In this document: piece after piece, positions 38,498 to 47,866 of the stretch
Layout: every line of letters begins with the position of its first letter
Numbering within the stretch: the first letter of the stretch is position 1
Origin: Agromyces sp. CF514
Lineage (GTDB): Bacteria; Actinomycetota; Actinomycetes; Actinomycetales; Microbacteriaceae
DNA: 64,000 bases
Direction: 5' to 3'
Assembly (NCBI RefSeq): GCF_900113185.1
Contig: NZ_FOZD01000001.1
Location: 2,294,001 to 2,358,000 of the forward strand
Notes under the pieces: generated by a model
Databases searched by the model: none
The model's input: the letters and a program-made list of their open reading frames with translations, nothing else
Told to the model about the DNA's origin: nothing
Position numbers and translations under genes: made by a program

Positions 38498-39256
38498 ATG
38501 TCCGGGCATTCCAAGTGGGCGACGACCAAGCACAAGAAGGCGATCATCGACTCGCGCCGTGCCAAGTCGTTCGCGAAGCTCATCAAGAACATCGAAGTCG
38601 CCGCCAAGATGGGCGGAGCCGACATGAACGGCAACCCCACCCTGTACGACGCCGTGCAGAAGGCCAAGAAGACCTCGGTGCCGAACGACAACATCGACCG
38701 CGCCATCAAGCGCGGCGCCGGCATCGGCGGCGAGGCCGTCGAGTACCAGAGCATCACGTACGAGGCGTACGGCCCGTCGGGCGTCGCCCTGATGATCGAG
38801 GTGCTCACCGACAACAAGAACCGCGCGGCCGCCGAAGTGCGCACCGGACTGAACCGCAACAACGGCACGCTCGCCGACCCGGGTTCGGTCGCCTACAACT
38901 TCTCGCGCAAGGGCGTCATCATCGTGTCGGGCGAGGGCACGACCGAAGACGACGTCATGCTGGCCGCCCTCGAGGCCGGCGCCGAGGAGATCGAGTCGCA
39001 CCCGCAGGGCTTCGAGGTCGTCACCGACCCGTCGGCCATGGTCGACGTGCGCAAGGCCCTGCAGGAGGCGGGCCTCGACTACGAGTCCGCCGACATCGAG
39101 TTCGTGCCGAACCTCAAGGTCGAGATCGACGCCGACGCCGCGCGCAAGGTCTTCCGCCTGATCGACGCCCTCGAAGACAGCGACGACGTGCAGAACGTGT
39201 ACGCGAACTTCGACCTCACCGCCGAGGTGCAGGCCGAGCTCGAGACCGACGAGTAG
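38498..39256 (+). CDS. yebC: YebC/PmpR family protein
   Basis: The 252-residue protein begins [25 protein letters not shown] and keeps the three-domain family pattern. YebC proteins were classed as transcriptional regulators; recent work in other bacteria ties the family to translation of difficult proline stretches. It sits upstream of ruvC, the conserved order in Actinobacteria, with 10 bases between the genes. Confidence 0.95.
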   Translation: MSGHSKWATTKHKKAIIDSRRAKSFAKLIKNIEVAAKMGGADMNGNPTLYDAVQKAKKTSVPNDNIDRAIKRGAGIGGEAVEYQSITYEAYGPSGVALMIEVLTDNKNRAAAEVRTGLNRNNGTLADPGSVAYNFSRKGVIIVSGEGTTEDDVMLAALEAGAEEIESHPQGFEVVTDPSAMVDVRKALQEAGLDYESADIEFVPNLKVEIDADAARKVFRLIDALEDSDDVQNVYANFDLTAEVQAELETDE

Positions 39257-39266
39257 GCCGACCGCC

Positions 39267-39878
39267 GTGCGGGTGCTCGGCATCGACCCCGGCCTCACCA
39301 GATGCGGGGTGGGCGTGGTCGACGTCGAGCCGAACCGCACGGCGCGGCTCGTCGACGTGGTCGTGCTGCGAACGCCGGCCGACCTCGACACGCCGAACCG
39401 ACTCGTGCGCATCGCCGAGGGGCTCGAGGCGATCCTCGACGAGCATCGCCCCCAGGCCGTCGCGCTCGAACGGGTCTTCGCCCGCAGCGACGTGTCGACG
39501 ATCATGGGCACGGCCCAGATCTCGGGCGTCGCCATGTTGCTCGCGGCTCGTCGCAAGCTGCCGGTCGCGTTGCACACGCCGAGCGAGGTGAAGGCCGCGA
39601 TCACGGGGTACGGACGTGCCGACAAGGCGCAGGTCGGCGCGATGGTCGCGCGCATCCTCGGCCTCGAGTCCGTTCCGAAGCCGGCGGATGCCGCGGACTC
39701 GCTCGCCCTCGCCATCTGCCACGCCTGGCGAACCGGCGGCGTCGCGGGCGCCGCCGTCGCCGATGCCGCGAATCCGGATGCCGCGGCGCAGAGCGCCCTC
39801 ACGCCCGCGCAACGGGCATGGCTCGCCGCCGAACGGTCCGCGGCCGTGTCGGGGGCGGCCCGTAGGGTGAAGGAGTGA
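39267..39878 (+). CDS. ruvC: Crossover junction endodeoxyribonuclease RuvC
   Basis: RuvC resolves Holliday junctions. The 203-residue protein has the four acidic metal ligands of the RNase H-like fold: Asp7 in GIDPGL, Glu68 in ALERVF, Asp141 and Asp144 in [12 protein letters not shown]. The C-terminal 45 residues are a variable Ala-rich tail. GTG start; it overlaps ruvA by four bases. Confidence 0.96.
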   Translation: MRVLGIDPGLTRCGVGVVDVEPNRTARLVDVVVLRTPADLDTPNRLVRIAEGLEAILDEHRPQAVALERVFARSDVSTIMGTAQISGVAMLLAARRKLPVALHTPSEVKAAITGYGRADKAQVGAMVARILGLESVPKPADAADSLALAICHAWRTGGVAGAAVADAANPDAAAQSALTPAQRAWLAAERSAAVSGAARRVKE

Positions 39879-40501
39879 TCTCCTCCCTCCGCGGTCCGGT
39901 GCTCGTCGCCGCAGGCACCACGCTCGTCCTCGACGTCGGAGGGGTGGGCATGCTGGTGCACACCACCCCCGCGCTCGTGCTGACCTCGCGCGAGGGGCAC
40001 GAGCTGTTCGTGCACACGAGCCTCATCGTCCGCGAAGACGCGCTGACCCTGTTCGGGTTCGGCACGCGCGACGAGCTCGAGGTGTTCGAACTGCTCATCG
40101 GGGTCACGGGGGTCGGCCCCCGCTCGGCGCTCGGCGTGCTGTCGGCCATGTCGCCGTCGCAGATCGCCACGGCCATCGCCGCCGACGACGACGCCGCGTT
40201 CCGCAAGGTCTCGGGCATCGGCCCCAAGACGGCGAAGCTCATCACCGTCTCGCTCGCCGGCAAGCTCGTCGCGCCGAGCTCCGCAGAGACGTCGGCCGGT
40301 TCGGCCGCCGTCCCGCGCGGTGTCGCCGACAGCGTGCTGGCCGCGCTGACCGGTCTCGGGTGGACCGAGCGTGCCGCGGTCGAGGCCGTCGACGAGGTCA
40401 TGGCCGAGGCGACTCCGGCCGATGCCGCGTCGGTGCCCGCCGTCCTGCGGCTCTCGCTCGCACGACTCGGCCCCGCCCAGACTGCCGGGCGGGCGCGATG
40501 A
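39875..40501 (+). CDS. ruvA: Holliday junction branch migration complex subunit RuvA
   Basis: RuvA binds the four-way junction and positions RuvB. The 208-residue protein has the N-terminal OB-fold ([25 protein letters not shown]), helix-hairpin-helix motifs ([22 protein letters not shown]) and the C-terminal domain III that contacts RuvB. GTG start after AGGA; its stop overlaps the ruvB ATG. Confidence 0.96.
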   Translation: MISSLRGPVLVAAGTTLVLDVGGVGMLVHTTPALVLTSREGHELFVHTSLIVREDALTLFGFGTRDELEVFELLIGVTGVGPRSALGVLSAMSPSQIATAIAADDDAAFRKVSGIGPKTAKLITVSLAGKLVAPSSAETSAGSAAVPRGVADSVLAALTGLGWTERAAVEAVDEVMAEATPADAASVPAVLRLSLARLGPAQTAGRAR

Positions 40502-41538
40502 CCGACGCCGGGGGAGCCGATCTCGACCTGACCGATCCCGTGCTCGCCTCCGAGGCCGAGCTGGCCTTCGAAGGAGCCCTGCGCCCGCGCAGCCTCGCCG
40601 AGTTCGTCGGACAGACCCGTGTACGCGGGCAACTGCAACTGCTGCTCACCGCCGCGACGCTGCAGCAGCGCACGCCCGACCACATCCTGCTCGCAGGTCC
40701 GCCCGGGCTCGGCAAGACGACGCTCGCGATGATCGTCGCGCATGAGAGCGGCAGGCCCCTGCGCATGTCGAGCGGGCCGGCGATCCAGCACGCGGGCGAC
40801 CTCGCCGCGATCCTGAGCTCGCTCGTGCCCGGCGAAGTGCTGTTCATCGACGAGATCCACCGCATGGCGCGTTCGGCAGAAGAGATGCTCTACCTCGCCA
40901 TGGAGGACTTCCGCATCGACATCATGGTCGGCAAGGGAGCCGGAGCGACCTCGGTGCCGCTCGACCTCTCGCCGTTCACCCTCGTCGGTGCGACCACCCG
41001 CGCCGGCCTCCTGCCGAACCCCCTGCGCGACCGGTTCGGTTTCACCGCCCATCTCGAGTTCTACGACGACGCGGAGCTCGAGCAGGTGCTGGCGCGCGCG
41101 GCCGTGCTGCTCGGACTCGACATCGACCGCGCGGCGCTCGTCGAGATCTCGGGCCGCTGCCGCGGCACGCCGCGCATCGCCAACCGTCTGCTGCGGCGCG
41201 TACGCGACTACGCGCTGGTGCACACGGGGCACGCCGACGTCTCGGCCGTGCAGGCGGCCCTCGATCTCTACGACGTCGACGCACTCGGGCTCGACCGTCT
41301 CGATCGGGCCGTCATGCAGACCATCCTGACCCGGTTCGGCGGTGGGCCGGTCGGACTGAACACGCTGGCCGTCTCGGTCGGCGAGGAGTCCGAGACCATC
41401 GAGGCCGTCGTCGAGCCGTTCCTCGTACGCATCGGGTTGATCACGCGAACTCCCCGTGGGCGGGTGGCGACCCCGGCCGCGTGGCGGCATTTCGGCCTCG
41501 CGAACGGCGACACGGCACTTCCGATCGATGACCTATAA
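40498..41538 (+). CDS. ruvB: Holliday junction branch migration ATPase RuvB
   Basis: RuvB is the hexameric AAA+ motor of branch migration. The 346-residue protein has Walker A GPPGLGKT (67-74), Walker B with DEIH (118-121), sensor 1 GATTRAG, the arginine finger region LRDRFGF, and the C-terminal winged helix ([16 protein letters not shown]). It completes ruvCAB. A TATAAT promoter for the next unit lies at its very end. Confidence 0.97.
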   Translation: MTDAGGADLDLTDPVLASEAELAFEGALRPRSLAEFVGQTRVRGQLQLLLTAATLQQRTPDHILLAGPPGLGKTTLAMIVAHESGRPLRMSSGPAIQHAGDLAAILSSLVPGEVLFIDEIHRMARSAEEMLYLAMEDFRIDIMVGKGAGATSVPLDLSPFTLVGATTRAGLLPNPLRDRFGFTAHLEFYDDAELEQVLARAAVLLGLDIDRAALVEISGRCRGTPRIANRLLRRVRDYALVHTGHADVSAVQAALDLYDVDALGLDRLDRAVMQTILTRFGGGPVGLNTLAVSVGEESETIEAVVEPFLVRIGLITRTPRGRVATPAAWRHFGLANGDTALPIDDL

Positions 41539-41539
41539 T
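41534..41539 (+). promoter_or_regulatory. Consensus -10 element of yajC-secD-secF
   Basis: TATAAT overlaps the ruvB stop codon region, 72 bases before the yajC ATG. It is the only perfect -10 hexamer I noticed in the window. The -35 region is poor. Confidence 0.6.
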
Positions 41540-41610
41540 CCATTGAGGCTCAGTCCTCACCGCCGTCGACTTCGTGCGGTTCGCCGCACTCCGGAAGGTT
41601 CTCCCCCCTC

Positions 41611-42006
41611 ATGACGCTCGATCCGTTCACCATCATCATGCTCGCCGTCCTGGCGGTCCTGATCTTCTTCATGTTCCGCAACTCGCGCAAGCGTCAGGCC
41701 GAGGCCCAGAAGCTGCAGTCGAACGTGGTCCCCGGTGCCCGGGTCATGACGAACTTCGGTGTGTTCGGCACGATCGTCTCGATCGACGAGGAAGAGAACC
41801 AGGTGCAGCTCGAGGCCGCACCCGGAACCGTGCTCACGGTGCACCGCCAGACCATCGCCCGCGTGGTCGAGCCCGCCGTCGTCGACGACGAGGCCGGCGC
41901 GCACGAGTCGATCGAGGGCGAGCCCGAGTTCGGCGAGCGCGACGAGGCGCACCGCACCGAGAACCCGAACGACACGACTCCCGACACCAAGAAGTCGGAC
42001 GACTAA
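41611..42006 (+). CDS. yajC: Preprotein translocase subunit YajC
   Basis: YajC accompanies SecDF in the Sec export machinery. The 131-residue protein has one N-terminal membrane segment (FTIIMLAVLAVLIFFMF) followed by the conserved VVPGARVMTNFGVFGTIVSIDEEENQVQLE segment and a disordered acidic tail. It is first in the yajC-secD-secF unit. Confidence 0.94.
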   Translation: MTLDPFTIIMLAVLAVLIFFMFRNSRKRQAEAQKLQSNVVPGARVMTNFGVFGTIVSIDEEENQVQLEAAPGTVLTVHRQTIARVVEPAVVDDEAGAHESIEGEPEFGERDEAHRTENPNDTTPDTKKSDD

Positions 42007-42026
42007 ACCCCTACTCCCGAGGAACG

Positions 42027-42049
42027 GCCCACGCCGCTTCGGCGTGGGC
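42027..42049 (+). terminator. Hairpin between yajC and secD
   Basis: A 9-bp stem (42027-42035 with 42041-42049) and five-base loop fill much of the 65-base gap. It may lower secD expression relative to yajC or protect the yajC mRNA end; it need not be a full terminator. Confidence 0.45.
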
Positions 42050-42071
42050 TCCTGCAAAGAAAGCAGAACCT

Positions 42072-43805
42072 GTGGCTGCACCCTCCAAGCGGTCGTCGCG
42101 TCCGGCGTCCGTTCGCAAGGCCTGGCGATCCCTCACCTGGCTGGGCGTCATCATCGTCGGCCTCTTCGCCATCAACGCCGCGGGCGTCATCTGGGGCGGT
42201 GGTTCCTGGACGCCCAAGCTCGCGCTCGACCTCGAGGGCGGCACCCAGATCATCCTCGAGCCGCAGCTCGAGAGCGGGCAGACGGCCACCCAGGAGCAGC
42301 TCGACCAGGCGGTCTCGATCATCCGCCAGCGCGTCGACGCCTCCGGTGTCGCCGAACCCGAGATCAACACCGAGGGGTCGAACGTCGTCGTCCGCATCCC
42401 CGGCGAGCTCGACGACCAGACGCGTGCGCGCATCGAGTCGTCGGCCAAGCTCGAGCTTCGTGCGGTGCTGCTCTCCGATGCCGCGACGAACCAGGCGATC
42501 AGCCCGACCGACGACCCCGCCGCGACCGAGCCCGCCGAAGAGCTCTCGTCGACGCCGACGGCCGAGCCGACCGACGGCAGCGACCCGTCGTGGGTGACTC
42601 CCGCTCTGCAGGAGGAGTTCGACACGTTCGACTGCTCGACGCTCGACGACGCCGAGACGAACGTGGCGCCGGCCGACGAGCCGCTCGTCACGTGCGACCA
42701 GTCGCGCACGGTCAAGTACCTGCTCGGACCGGTCGAGGCGAGCGGCGAGAACATCGTCGACGCCACCAACGGCCAGGTGCAGACCCAGACCGGTGCGAGC
42801 ACGGGCCAGTGGGCCGTCAACATCCAGTTCGACGACCAGGGCACGAAGGACTTCGCGTCCGTCAGCACGCGCCTGTACGGTCTCTCGGGCCAGACCCCGC
42901 GCGACCAGTTCGCGTTCGTGCTCGACGGCGCGGTGCTCACCGCCCCGTCGATGAACGGCGCGATCACCGACGGCCGTCCGCAGATCACCGGCAACTTCAC
43001 GCAGGAGTCCTCGAAGGCCCTCGCCGACCAGCTCAAGTTCGGTGCACTGCCGCTGAGCTTCAGCGTGCAGTCGTCCGAGACGATCTCGCCCACCCTCGGA
43101 ACCTCACAGCTCCAGGCGGGCTTGCTCGCGGGCCTCATCGGCCTCATCCTCGTCGTGATCTACACCCTGTTCCAATACCGGGCGCTCGGCTCGGTGACGA
43201 TCGCGTCGCTCGTGATCGCGGGCGTGATCACCTACCTGATGATCACGATCCTGTCGTGGCGCGAGGGCTATCGCCTCTCGCTCGCCGGCATCGCGGGTCT
43301 GATCGTGGCGATCGGTTTCACCGCCGACTCGTTCATCGTCTACTTCGAACGTGTCCGCGACGAACTCCGCGACGGCCGCCCGCTCGTGGGCGCCGTCGAG
43401 GCCGGATGGAAGCGCGCCTTCCGCACCGTGCTGGCGTCGAAGGGCGTCAACCTGCTCGCGGCGGTCGTGCTCTTCGTCCTCGCGGTCGGCAGCGTCAAGG
43501 GCTTCGCCTACACGCTCGGTCTCACGACCATCATCGACGTGGTCGTGGTGATCCTGTTCACCCACCCGATGCTGCAGTTGCTCGCGCAGACGAAGTTCTT
43601 CTCGAGCGGCAACCCGTGGTCCGGCCTCGACCCGACCGCACTCGGTGCCGTCTACCGTGGCCGTGCGGAGTTCCGCAAGCCGGTCGCGGTACCCGCCGGC
43701 AAGGTGGCGTCGAGTTCGAAGGAAGCACAGCGTCGTCAGACCATCGCGGAGCGCAAGGCCGACGCGACCGTCGGCGCAGGTTCGAGTGAAGGCAAGGAGT
43801 CCTGA
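42072..43805 (+). CDS. secD: Protein translocase subunit SecD
   Basis: SecD with SecF uses the proton gradient to help pull exported proteins across the membrane. The 577-residue protein has one N-terminal membrane helix, the DLEGGTQ motif, a large external domain with an acidic Ser/Thr/Pro-rich insertion (about 145-190), and five C-terminal membrane helices of RND type. The GTG start gives the Lys/Arg-rich N-terminus before the first helix. It overlaps secF by one base. Confidence 0.95.
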   Translation: MAAPSKRSSRPASVRKAWRSLTWLGVIIVGLFAINAAGVIWGGGSWTPKLALDLEGGTQIILEPQLESGQTATQEQLDQAVSIIRQRVDASGVAEPEINTEGSNVVVRIPGELDDQTRARIESSAKLELRAVLLSDAATNQAISPTDDPAATEPAEELSSTPTAEPTDGSDPSWVTPALQEEFDTFDCSTLDDAETNVAPADEPLVTCDQSRTVKYLLGPVEASGENIVDATNGQVQTQTGASTGQWAVNIQFDDQGTKDFASVSTRLYGLSGQTPRDQFAFVLDGAVLTAPSMNGAITDGRPQITGNFTQESSKALADQLKFGALPLSFSVQSSETISPTLGTSQLQAGLLAGLIGLILVVIYTLFQYRALGSVTIASLVIAGVITYLMITILSWREGYRLSLAGIAGLIVAIGFTADSFIVYFERVRDELRDGRPLVGAVEAGWKRAFRTVLASKGVNLLAAVVLFVLAVGSVKGFAYTLGLTTIIDVVVVILFTHPMLQLLAQTKFFSSGNPWSGLDPTALGAVYRGRAEFRKPVAVPAGKVASSSKEAQRRQTIAERKADATVGAGSSEGKES

Positions 43806-44824
43806 TGGCGAGCCGTCTGACCACATTCGGTAACGACCTCTACACGGGCAAGCGCTCGTTCAACTTCGTCGGCGGCCGCAAGAAGTGGTACATCATCGCC
43901 GCCGTGCTGATCGTGCTCACGATCGCGATCCCGGTGATCCGGGGCGTGCACTTCAGCATCGAGTTCCGTGGCGGATCGCAGTTCCAGATCGCCGATGTGG
44001 CCAACCCCGATCCCGCCATCGCGCAGGACGCGGTGGCATCGGTGGTGCCCGAGGCCACCACGACCGTCCAGGTCGTCGGCCAGGACGGCATCCGCGTGCA
44101 GACCGACCAGCTCGAGCAGAGCGACTCGCTCGCGGTGAGCGCGGCACTGGCCGAGGCCTACGACGTGCCTCCGTCCGAGGTCACGTCGTCGTTCATCGGT
44201 CCGAGCTGGGGCGCGGATGTCACGAGGCAGGCGCTCGTCGGCCTCGGGGCGTTCCTGCTGCTCGCGGGCATCATCATGGCGATCTACTTCCGTACCTGGA
44301 AGATGTCGCTCGCCGCGATCCTGGCGCTCATCGCCGACCTCGTGGTGACCGTCGGGCTCTACGCCGCGGTCGGCTTCGAGATCAGCCCTGCCGCGACCAT
44401 CGGCATCCTGACGATCCTCAGTTACTCGCTGTACGACACGGTCGTGGTGTTCGACAAGATCCGGGAGAACACGGCCGAAGACGGACACGAGTCGCGGCGC
44501 ACGTTCGCGGAGTCCGTCAACCTGGCGGTCAACCAGACCCTCGTCCGCTCGATCAACACGAGCGTCGTCGCCGCTCTGCCGGTCGCGTCGATCCTCTTCA
44601 TCGGCGCAGGGGCCCTCGGGGCGGACACGCTCCGCGACATCTCGCTCGCGCTGCTGATCGGCATCCTCGTCGGCACCTGGTCGACCGTGTTCCTCGCCGC
44701 TCCGCTCTACTCGCAGCTGCGAGAGGGCGAGCCGGTGATCCGTCGCCACGACCAGAAGGTGCTGAAGGATCGCGAGCGGGCAGGCGAAACCGCCGGTACC
44801 GATGCGGAGCCCGCGCACGCGTGA
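43805..44824 (+). CDS. secF: Protein translocase subunit SecF
   Basis: The 339-residue partner of SecD has six membrane helices, the EFRGGSQF motif after the first helix, and ILSYSLYDTVVVFDKIREN, the conserved SecF segment. The C-terminus is soluble and variable. Last gene of the sec unit. Confidence 0.96.
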   Translation: MASRLTTFGNDLYTGKRSFNFVGGRKKWYIIAAVLIVLTIAIPVIRGVHFSIEFRGGSQFQIADVANPDPAIAQDAVASVVPEATTTVQVVGQDGIRVQTDQLEQSDSLAVSAALAEAYDVPPSEVTSSFIGPSWGADVTRQALVGLGAFLLLAGIIMAIYFRTWKMSLAAILALIADLVVTVGLYAAVGFEISPAATIGILTILSYSLYDTVVVFDKIRENTAEDGHESRRTFAESVNLAVNQTLVRSINTSVVAALPVASILFIGAGALGADTLRDISLALLIGILVGTWSTVFLAAPLYSQLREGEPVIRRHDQKVLKDRERAGETAGTDAEPAHA

Positions 44825-44869
44825 TGTCCGCCCTCGGCGAGATCGGCATGTGCATGCCTCCGGAGCGAC

Positions 44870-44875
44870 GATAAT
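44870..44875 (+). promoter_or_regulatory. -10 element of rel
   Basis: GATAAT, 20 bases before the rel ATG, with the ribosome site GGAGG between them. Confidence 0.45.
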
Positions 44876-44895
44876 TGAGTTCCGGAGGTGTGCGC

Positions 44896-47151
44896 ATGAC
44901 TGAGACTGGGGTCAACTCGACGGCTTCGCTGCGCCGGCTCGTGCCGCGCATCTTCTCGAAGGCCACGCCATCCGGCGCAGTCGACACCCTGCTCCGCACG
45001 GTCCGCATGCACCACCCGAAGGCCGATCTCGCGCTCGTCGAGCGTGCGTACACGGTCGCGGAACGCGCGCACGAGGGCCAGAAGCGCAAGAGCGGCGAGC
45101 CCTATATCACGCACCCGGTCGCGGTCGCGCAGATCCTCGCCGACCTCGGCATCGGCTCGAAGACCGTCGCAGCGGCACTGCTGCACGACACCGTCGAAGA
45201 CACGGCGTACACGCTCGACCAGGTGCGCGCCGACTTCGGCGACGAGATCGCGATGCTCGTCGACGGGGTCACGAAGCTCGACAAGGTCAAGTACGGAGAC
45301 TCGACGCAGGCCGAGACCGTCCGCAAGATGATCGTCGCGATGTCCAAGGACATCCGCGTGCTGATCATCAAGCTCGCCGACCGCCTGCACAACGCGCGCA
45401 CCTGGGGCTTCGTGCCGGCCGCATCCGCGACGCGCAAGGCGACCGAGACGCTCGAGATCTACGCCCCGCTCGCGCACCGTCTCGGCATCCAGACGATCAA
45501 GTGGGAGCTCGAGGACCTCTCGTTCGCGGTGCTCTACCCGAAGCTCTACGCCGAGATCGAGAGCCTCGTCAAGCAGCGGACGCCTCAACGCGAGGAGTTC
45601 GTGCAGCAGGTCATCGACCTGGTCAACGACGACCTCAAGAGCGCGCGCATCCGCGGCAAGGTCGCCGGGCGGCCCAAGCAGTACTACTCGATCTACCAGA
45701 AGATGATCGTGCGAGGTCGTGACTTCGACGAGATCTACGATCTCGTCGGCATCCGGGTCCTCGTCAATTCGGTGCGCGACTGCTACGCGGTGCTCGGCTC
45801 GATCCACGCCCGGTGGACTCCCGTGCCCGGCCGGTTCAAGGACTACATCGCGACGCCGAAGTTCAACCTCTACCAGTCGCTGCACACGACGGTCATCGGT
45901 CCGAAGGGCCGTGCGGTCGAGATCCAGATCCGCACCCACGACATGCACCAGCGTGCCGAGTACGGTGTCGCCGCGCACTGGAAGTACAAGGAGCGCATGG
46001 CCACGGGCCGCGCCGACTCCGCGAGCACGAGCGCCGACGAGACCGACATGGCGTGGCTCGCCCACATCTCCGACTGGCAGGCCGAGACCGCGGATCCCGG
46101 TGAGTTCCTCGATTCGCTCCGATACGAGATCGGGGCGAAGGAGGTCTACGTCTTCACGCCGAAGGGTCGCGTCATCGGCCTTCCGGCAGGGGCGACACCA
46201 GTGGACTTCGCCTACGCGGTGCACACCGAGGTCGGTCATCGCACGATGGGCGCCAAGGTGAACGGCCGTCTCGTGCCGCTCGAGAGCACGCTCGCCAGCG
46301 GCGACGTGGTCGAGGTCTTCACCTCGAAGAACCCCGATTCGGGCCCGAGTCAGGACTGGCTCGGGTTCGTCAAGAGCCCCCGTGCGCGCAACAAGATCCG
46401 TCAGTGGTTCACCAAGGAACGCCGCGACGAGGCCATCGAGCAGGGGCGCGATGCGATCGCGCGGGCGATGCGCAAGCAGAACCTGCCACTGCAGAAGTTG
46501 ATGAGCCAGGACTCGTTCGCCGAGGTCGCGGCGCAGCTGCGCTACGAGGACGTCTCGGCACTGTACGCGGCCGTCGGCGAAGGCCATGTCTCCACGCAGT
46601 CGGTGCTCGAGAAGGTGGTCGCGCTCGTGCGCGACGTGCAGGAGGGCGACGAGCCCGAGCTGCCCATCCCGACCCGCTCGCGAACGCCGCAGCGTCACTC
46701 CGACTCCGGCGTGCTCGTGCGGGGGGCGCCCGACATCCTCGTCAAGCTGGCTCGATGCTGCACGCCGGTGCCCGGCGACGAGATCGTCGGCTTCATCACG
46801 CGCGGCTCCGGAGTCTCGGTGCATCAGTCGACATGTCACAACGTGCAGTCGTTGATGCGCGAACCCGAACGCATGATCGATGTCGAGTGGGCGCCGAGTT
46901 CGAAGAGCGTGTTCCTGGTGCAGATCCAGATCGAGGCGCTCGACCGCGCCGGCCTGCTCTCCGACGTCACGCGGGTGCTCTCTGAGCACCACGTGAACAT
47001 CCTCTCCGCGAACGTCTCCACGTCGACCGACCGCCTCGCACTCAGTCGGTTCGTCTTCGAGATGGGCGATACCACCCACCTCGATCGGGTGCTGAACGCG
47101 GTGCGGCGCATCGACGCGGTCTACGACGTATACCGCGTCAGCGACGGCTGA
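44896..47151 (+). CDS. rel: Bifunctional (p)ppGpp synthetase/hydrolase
   Basis: Rel makes and degrades the stringent-response signal (p)ppGpp. The 751-residue protein has an HD hydrolase domain with His97-Asp98 in ALLHDTVEDT, a synthetase domain with RFKD (313-316), the RxKD signature of bifunctional long RelA/SpoT homologues, then TGS (EVYVFTPKGRVIGLPAGATPVDFAYAVH), a zinc-finger-like region with Cys-Cys in KLARCCTPVPG, and a C-terminal ACT domain. The ATG after GGAGG is chosen over an upstream in-frame start. In many Actinobacteria apt lies directly upstream; here it is missing. Confidence 0.96.
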   Translation: MTETGVNSTASLRRLVPRIFSKATPSGAVDTLLRTVRMHHPKADLALVERAYTVAERAHEGQKRKSGEPYITHPVAVAQILADLGIGSKTVAAALLHDTVEDTAYTLDQVRADFGDEIAMLVDGVTKLDKVKYGDSTQAETVRKMIVAMSKDIRVLIIKLADRLHNARTWGFVPAASATRKATETLEIYAPLAHRLGIQTIKWELEDLSFAVLYPKLYAEIESLVKQRTPQREEFVQQVIDLVNDDLKSARIRGKVAGRPKQYYSIYQKMIVRGRDFDEIYDLVGIRVLVNSVRDCYAVLGSIHARWTPVPGRFKDYIATPKFNLYQSLHTTVIGPKGRAVEIQIRTHDMHQRAEYGVAAHWKYKERMATGRADSASTSADETDMAWLAHISDWQAETADPGEFLDSLRYEIGAKEVYVFTPKGRVIGLPAGATPVDFAYAVHTEVGHRTMGAKVNGRLVPLESTLASGDVVEVFTSKNPDSGPSQDWLGFVKSPRARNKIRQWFTKERRDEAIEQGRDAIARAMRKQNLPLQKLMSQDSFAEVAAQLRYEDVSALYAAVGEGHVSTQSVLEKVVALVRDVQEGDEPELPIPTRSRTPQRHSDSGVLVRGAPDILVKLARCCTPVPGDEIVGFITRGSGVSVHQSTCHNVQSLMREPERMIDVEWAPSSKSVFLVQIQIEALDRAGLLSDVTRVLSEHHVNILSANVSTSTDRLALSRFVFEMGDTTHLDRVLNAVRRIDAVYDVYRVSDG

Positions 47152-47719
47152 GGCCCGGCACACCTCGACGGCAGGCGTCGGACGCGCGGTCGAGCCTGGC
47201 CGAGGCACGCGCCTTGAACGGCACTCGGGCCGCGGCATCGAGTCGCAGCCTGGCCGCTGCCTCGAGACCGCGATGCTCGGCGAGGAGCATTGCGACGACG
47301 TCGATCGACGCGAGATCCTCGAGCGTGGCGTCGCGCAGCAGGTCGAACGTCGTGCGCACGAGCGAGGTGCATCGCACCGGACCGAGCAGCACGACCTCGG
47401 CCTCGTCGATCCGCACCTCCCGGACGACGATGCCGGGATCGGAGATCGCCGAGATGCGTGCATCGGTCGGCACGCAGAACTGCGCACGACGCGGGGGAGC
47501 CATGCAGGCGCCGTGGACCCAGGCGGCCGACATCCGCTCGACGATGAGGTCGCGCGGTGCGCTGTGCGCGACCGCGAGCGCGCGGAACGCCGCGACATCG
47601 GGTTCGTCGATCGGCGCCCAGGCCTCGGCGACGGCGAAGAGGTCGCCGTCGATGCGCGCGGCGCACAGTTCTGCGATCGAGAAGTCGTCGGTGCCGAGCA
47701 CCGAGGGAAGTCTGGCCAT
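47138..47719 (-). CDS. AbiEi-like antitoxin-family protein without a partner
   Basis: The 193-residue protein begins MARLPSVLGTDDFSIAELCAARIDGDLF and contains ERMSAAWVHGA, VVREVRIDEAEVVLLGPVRCTSLVRTTFDLLR. This resembles the AbiEi type IV antitoxin fold, in which a DNA-binding part precedes a segment with a T-L-x-R-T-x-x-DL motif. No AbiEii nucleotidyltransferase gene is adjacent, so an active toxin-antitoxin pair is unlikely here. It overlaps the end of rel by 14 bases on the opposite strand. An upstream ATG would add three residues. Confidence 0.5.
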   Translation of the reverse strand: MARLPSVLGTDDFSIAELCAARIDGDLFAVAEAWAPIDEPDVAAFRALAVAHSAPRDLIVERMSAAWVHGACMAPPRRAQFCVPTDARISAISDPGIVVREVRIDEAEVVLLGPVRCTSLVRTTFDLLRDATLEDLASIDVVAMLLAEHRGLEAAARLRLDAAARVPFKARASARLDRASDACRRGVPGLSRR

Positions 47720-47805
47720 GCAGATCATCTTGGCGGCCGCCGTGCGGTCGCTGTCGGGCGGGCACTCGAATGTGGAGAATTCGCGGATCCGTAGGGCCGA
47801 CGAAT

Positions 47806-47847
47806 GAGAACGCCCCCTGGCTCGGATGCGAACCAGGGGGCGTTCTC
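47806..47847 (-). terminator. Terminator after the DUF349 gene
   Basis: A perfect 15-bp stem (47806-47820 with 47833-47847) with a 12-base loop lies 19 bases beyond the stop of the minus-strand DUF349 gene. Confidence 0.75.
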
Positions 47848-47866
47848 GGAGATGTCGGTGCGGCGA

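Noticed and set aside
47138..47719. Complete type IV toxin-antitoxin system next to rel
   Set aside because: Only an antitoxin-like protein is seen; the neighbouring genes are rel and DUF349, and no nucleotidyltransferase toxin is present.
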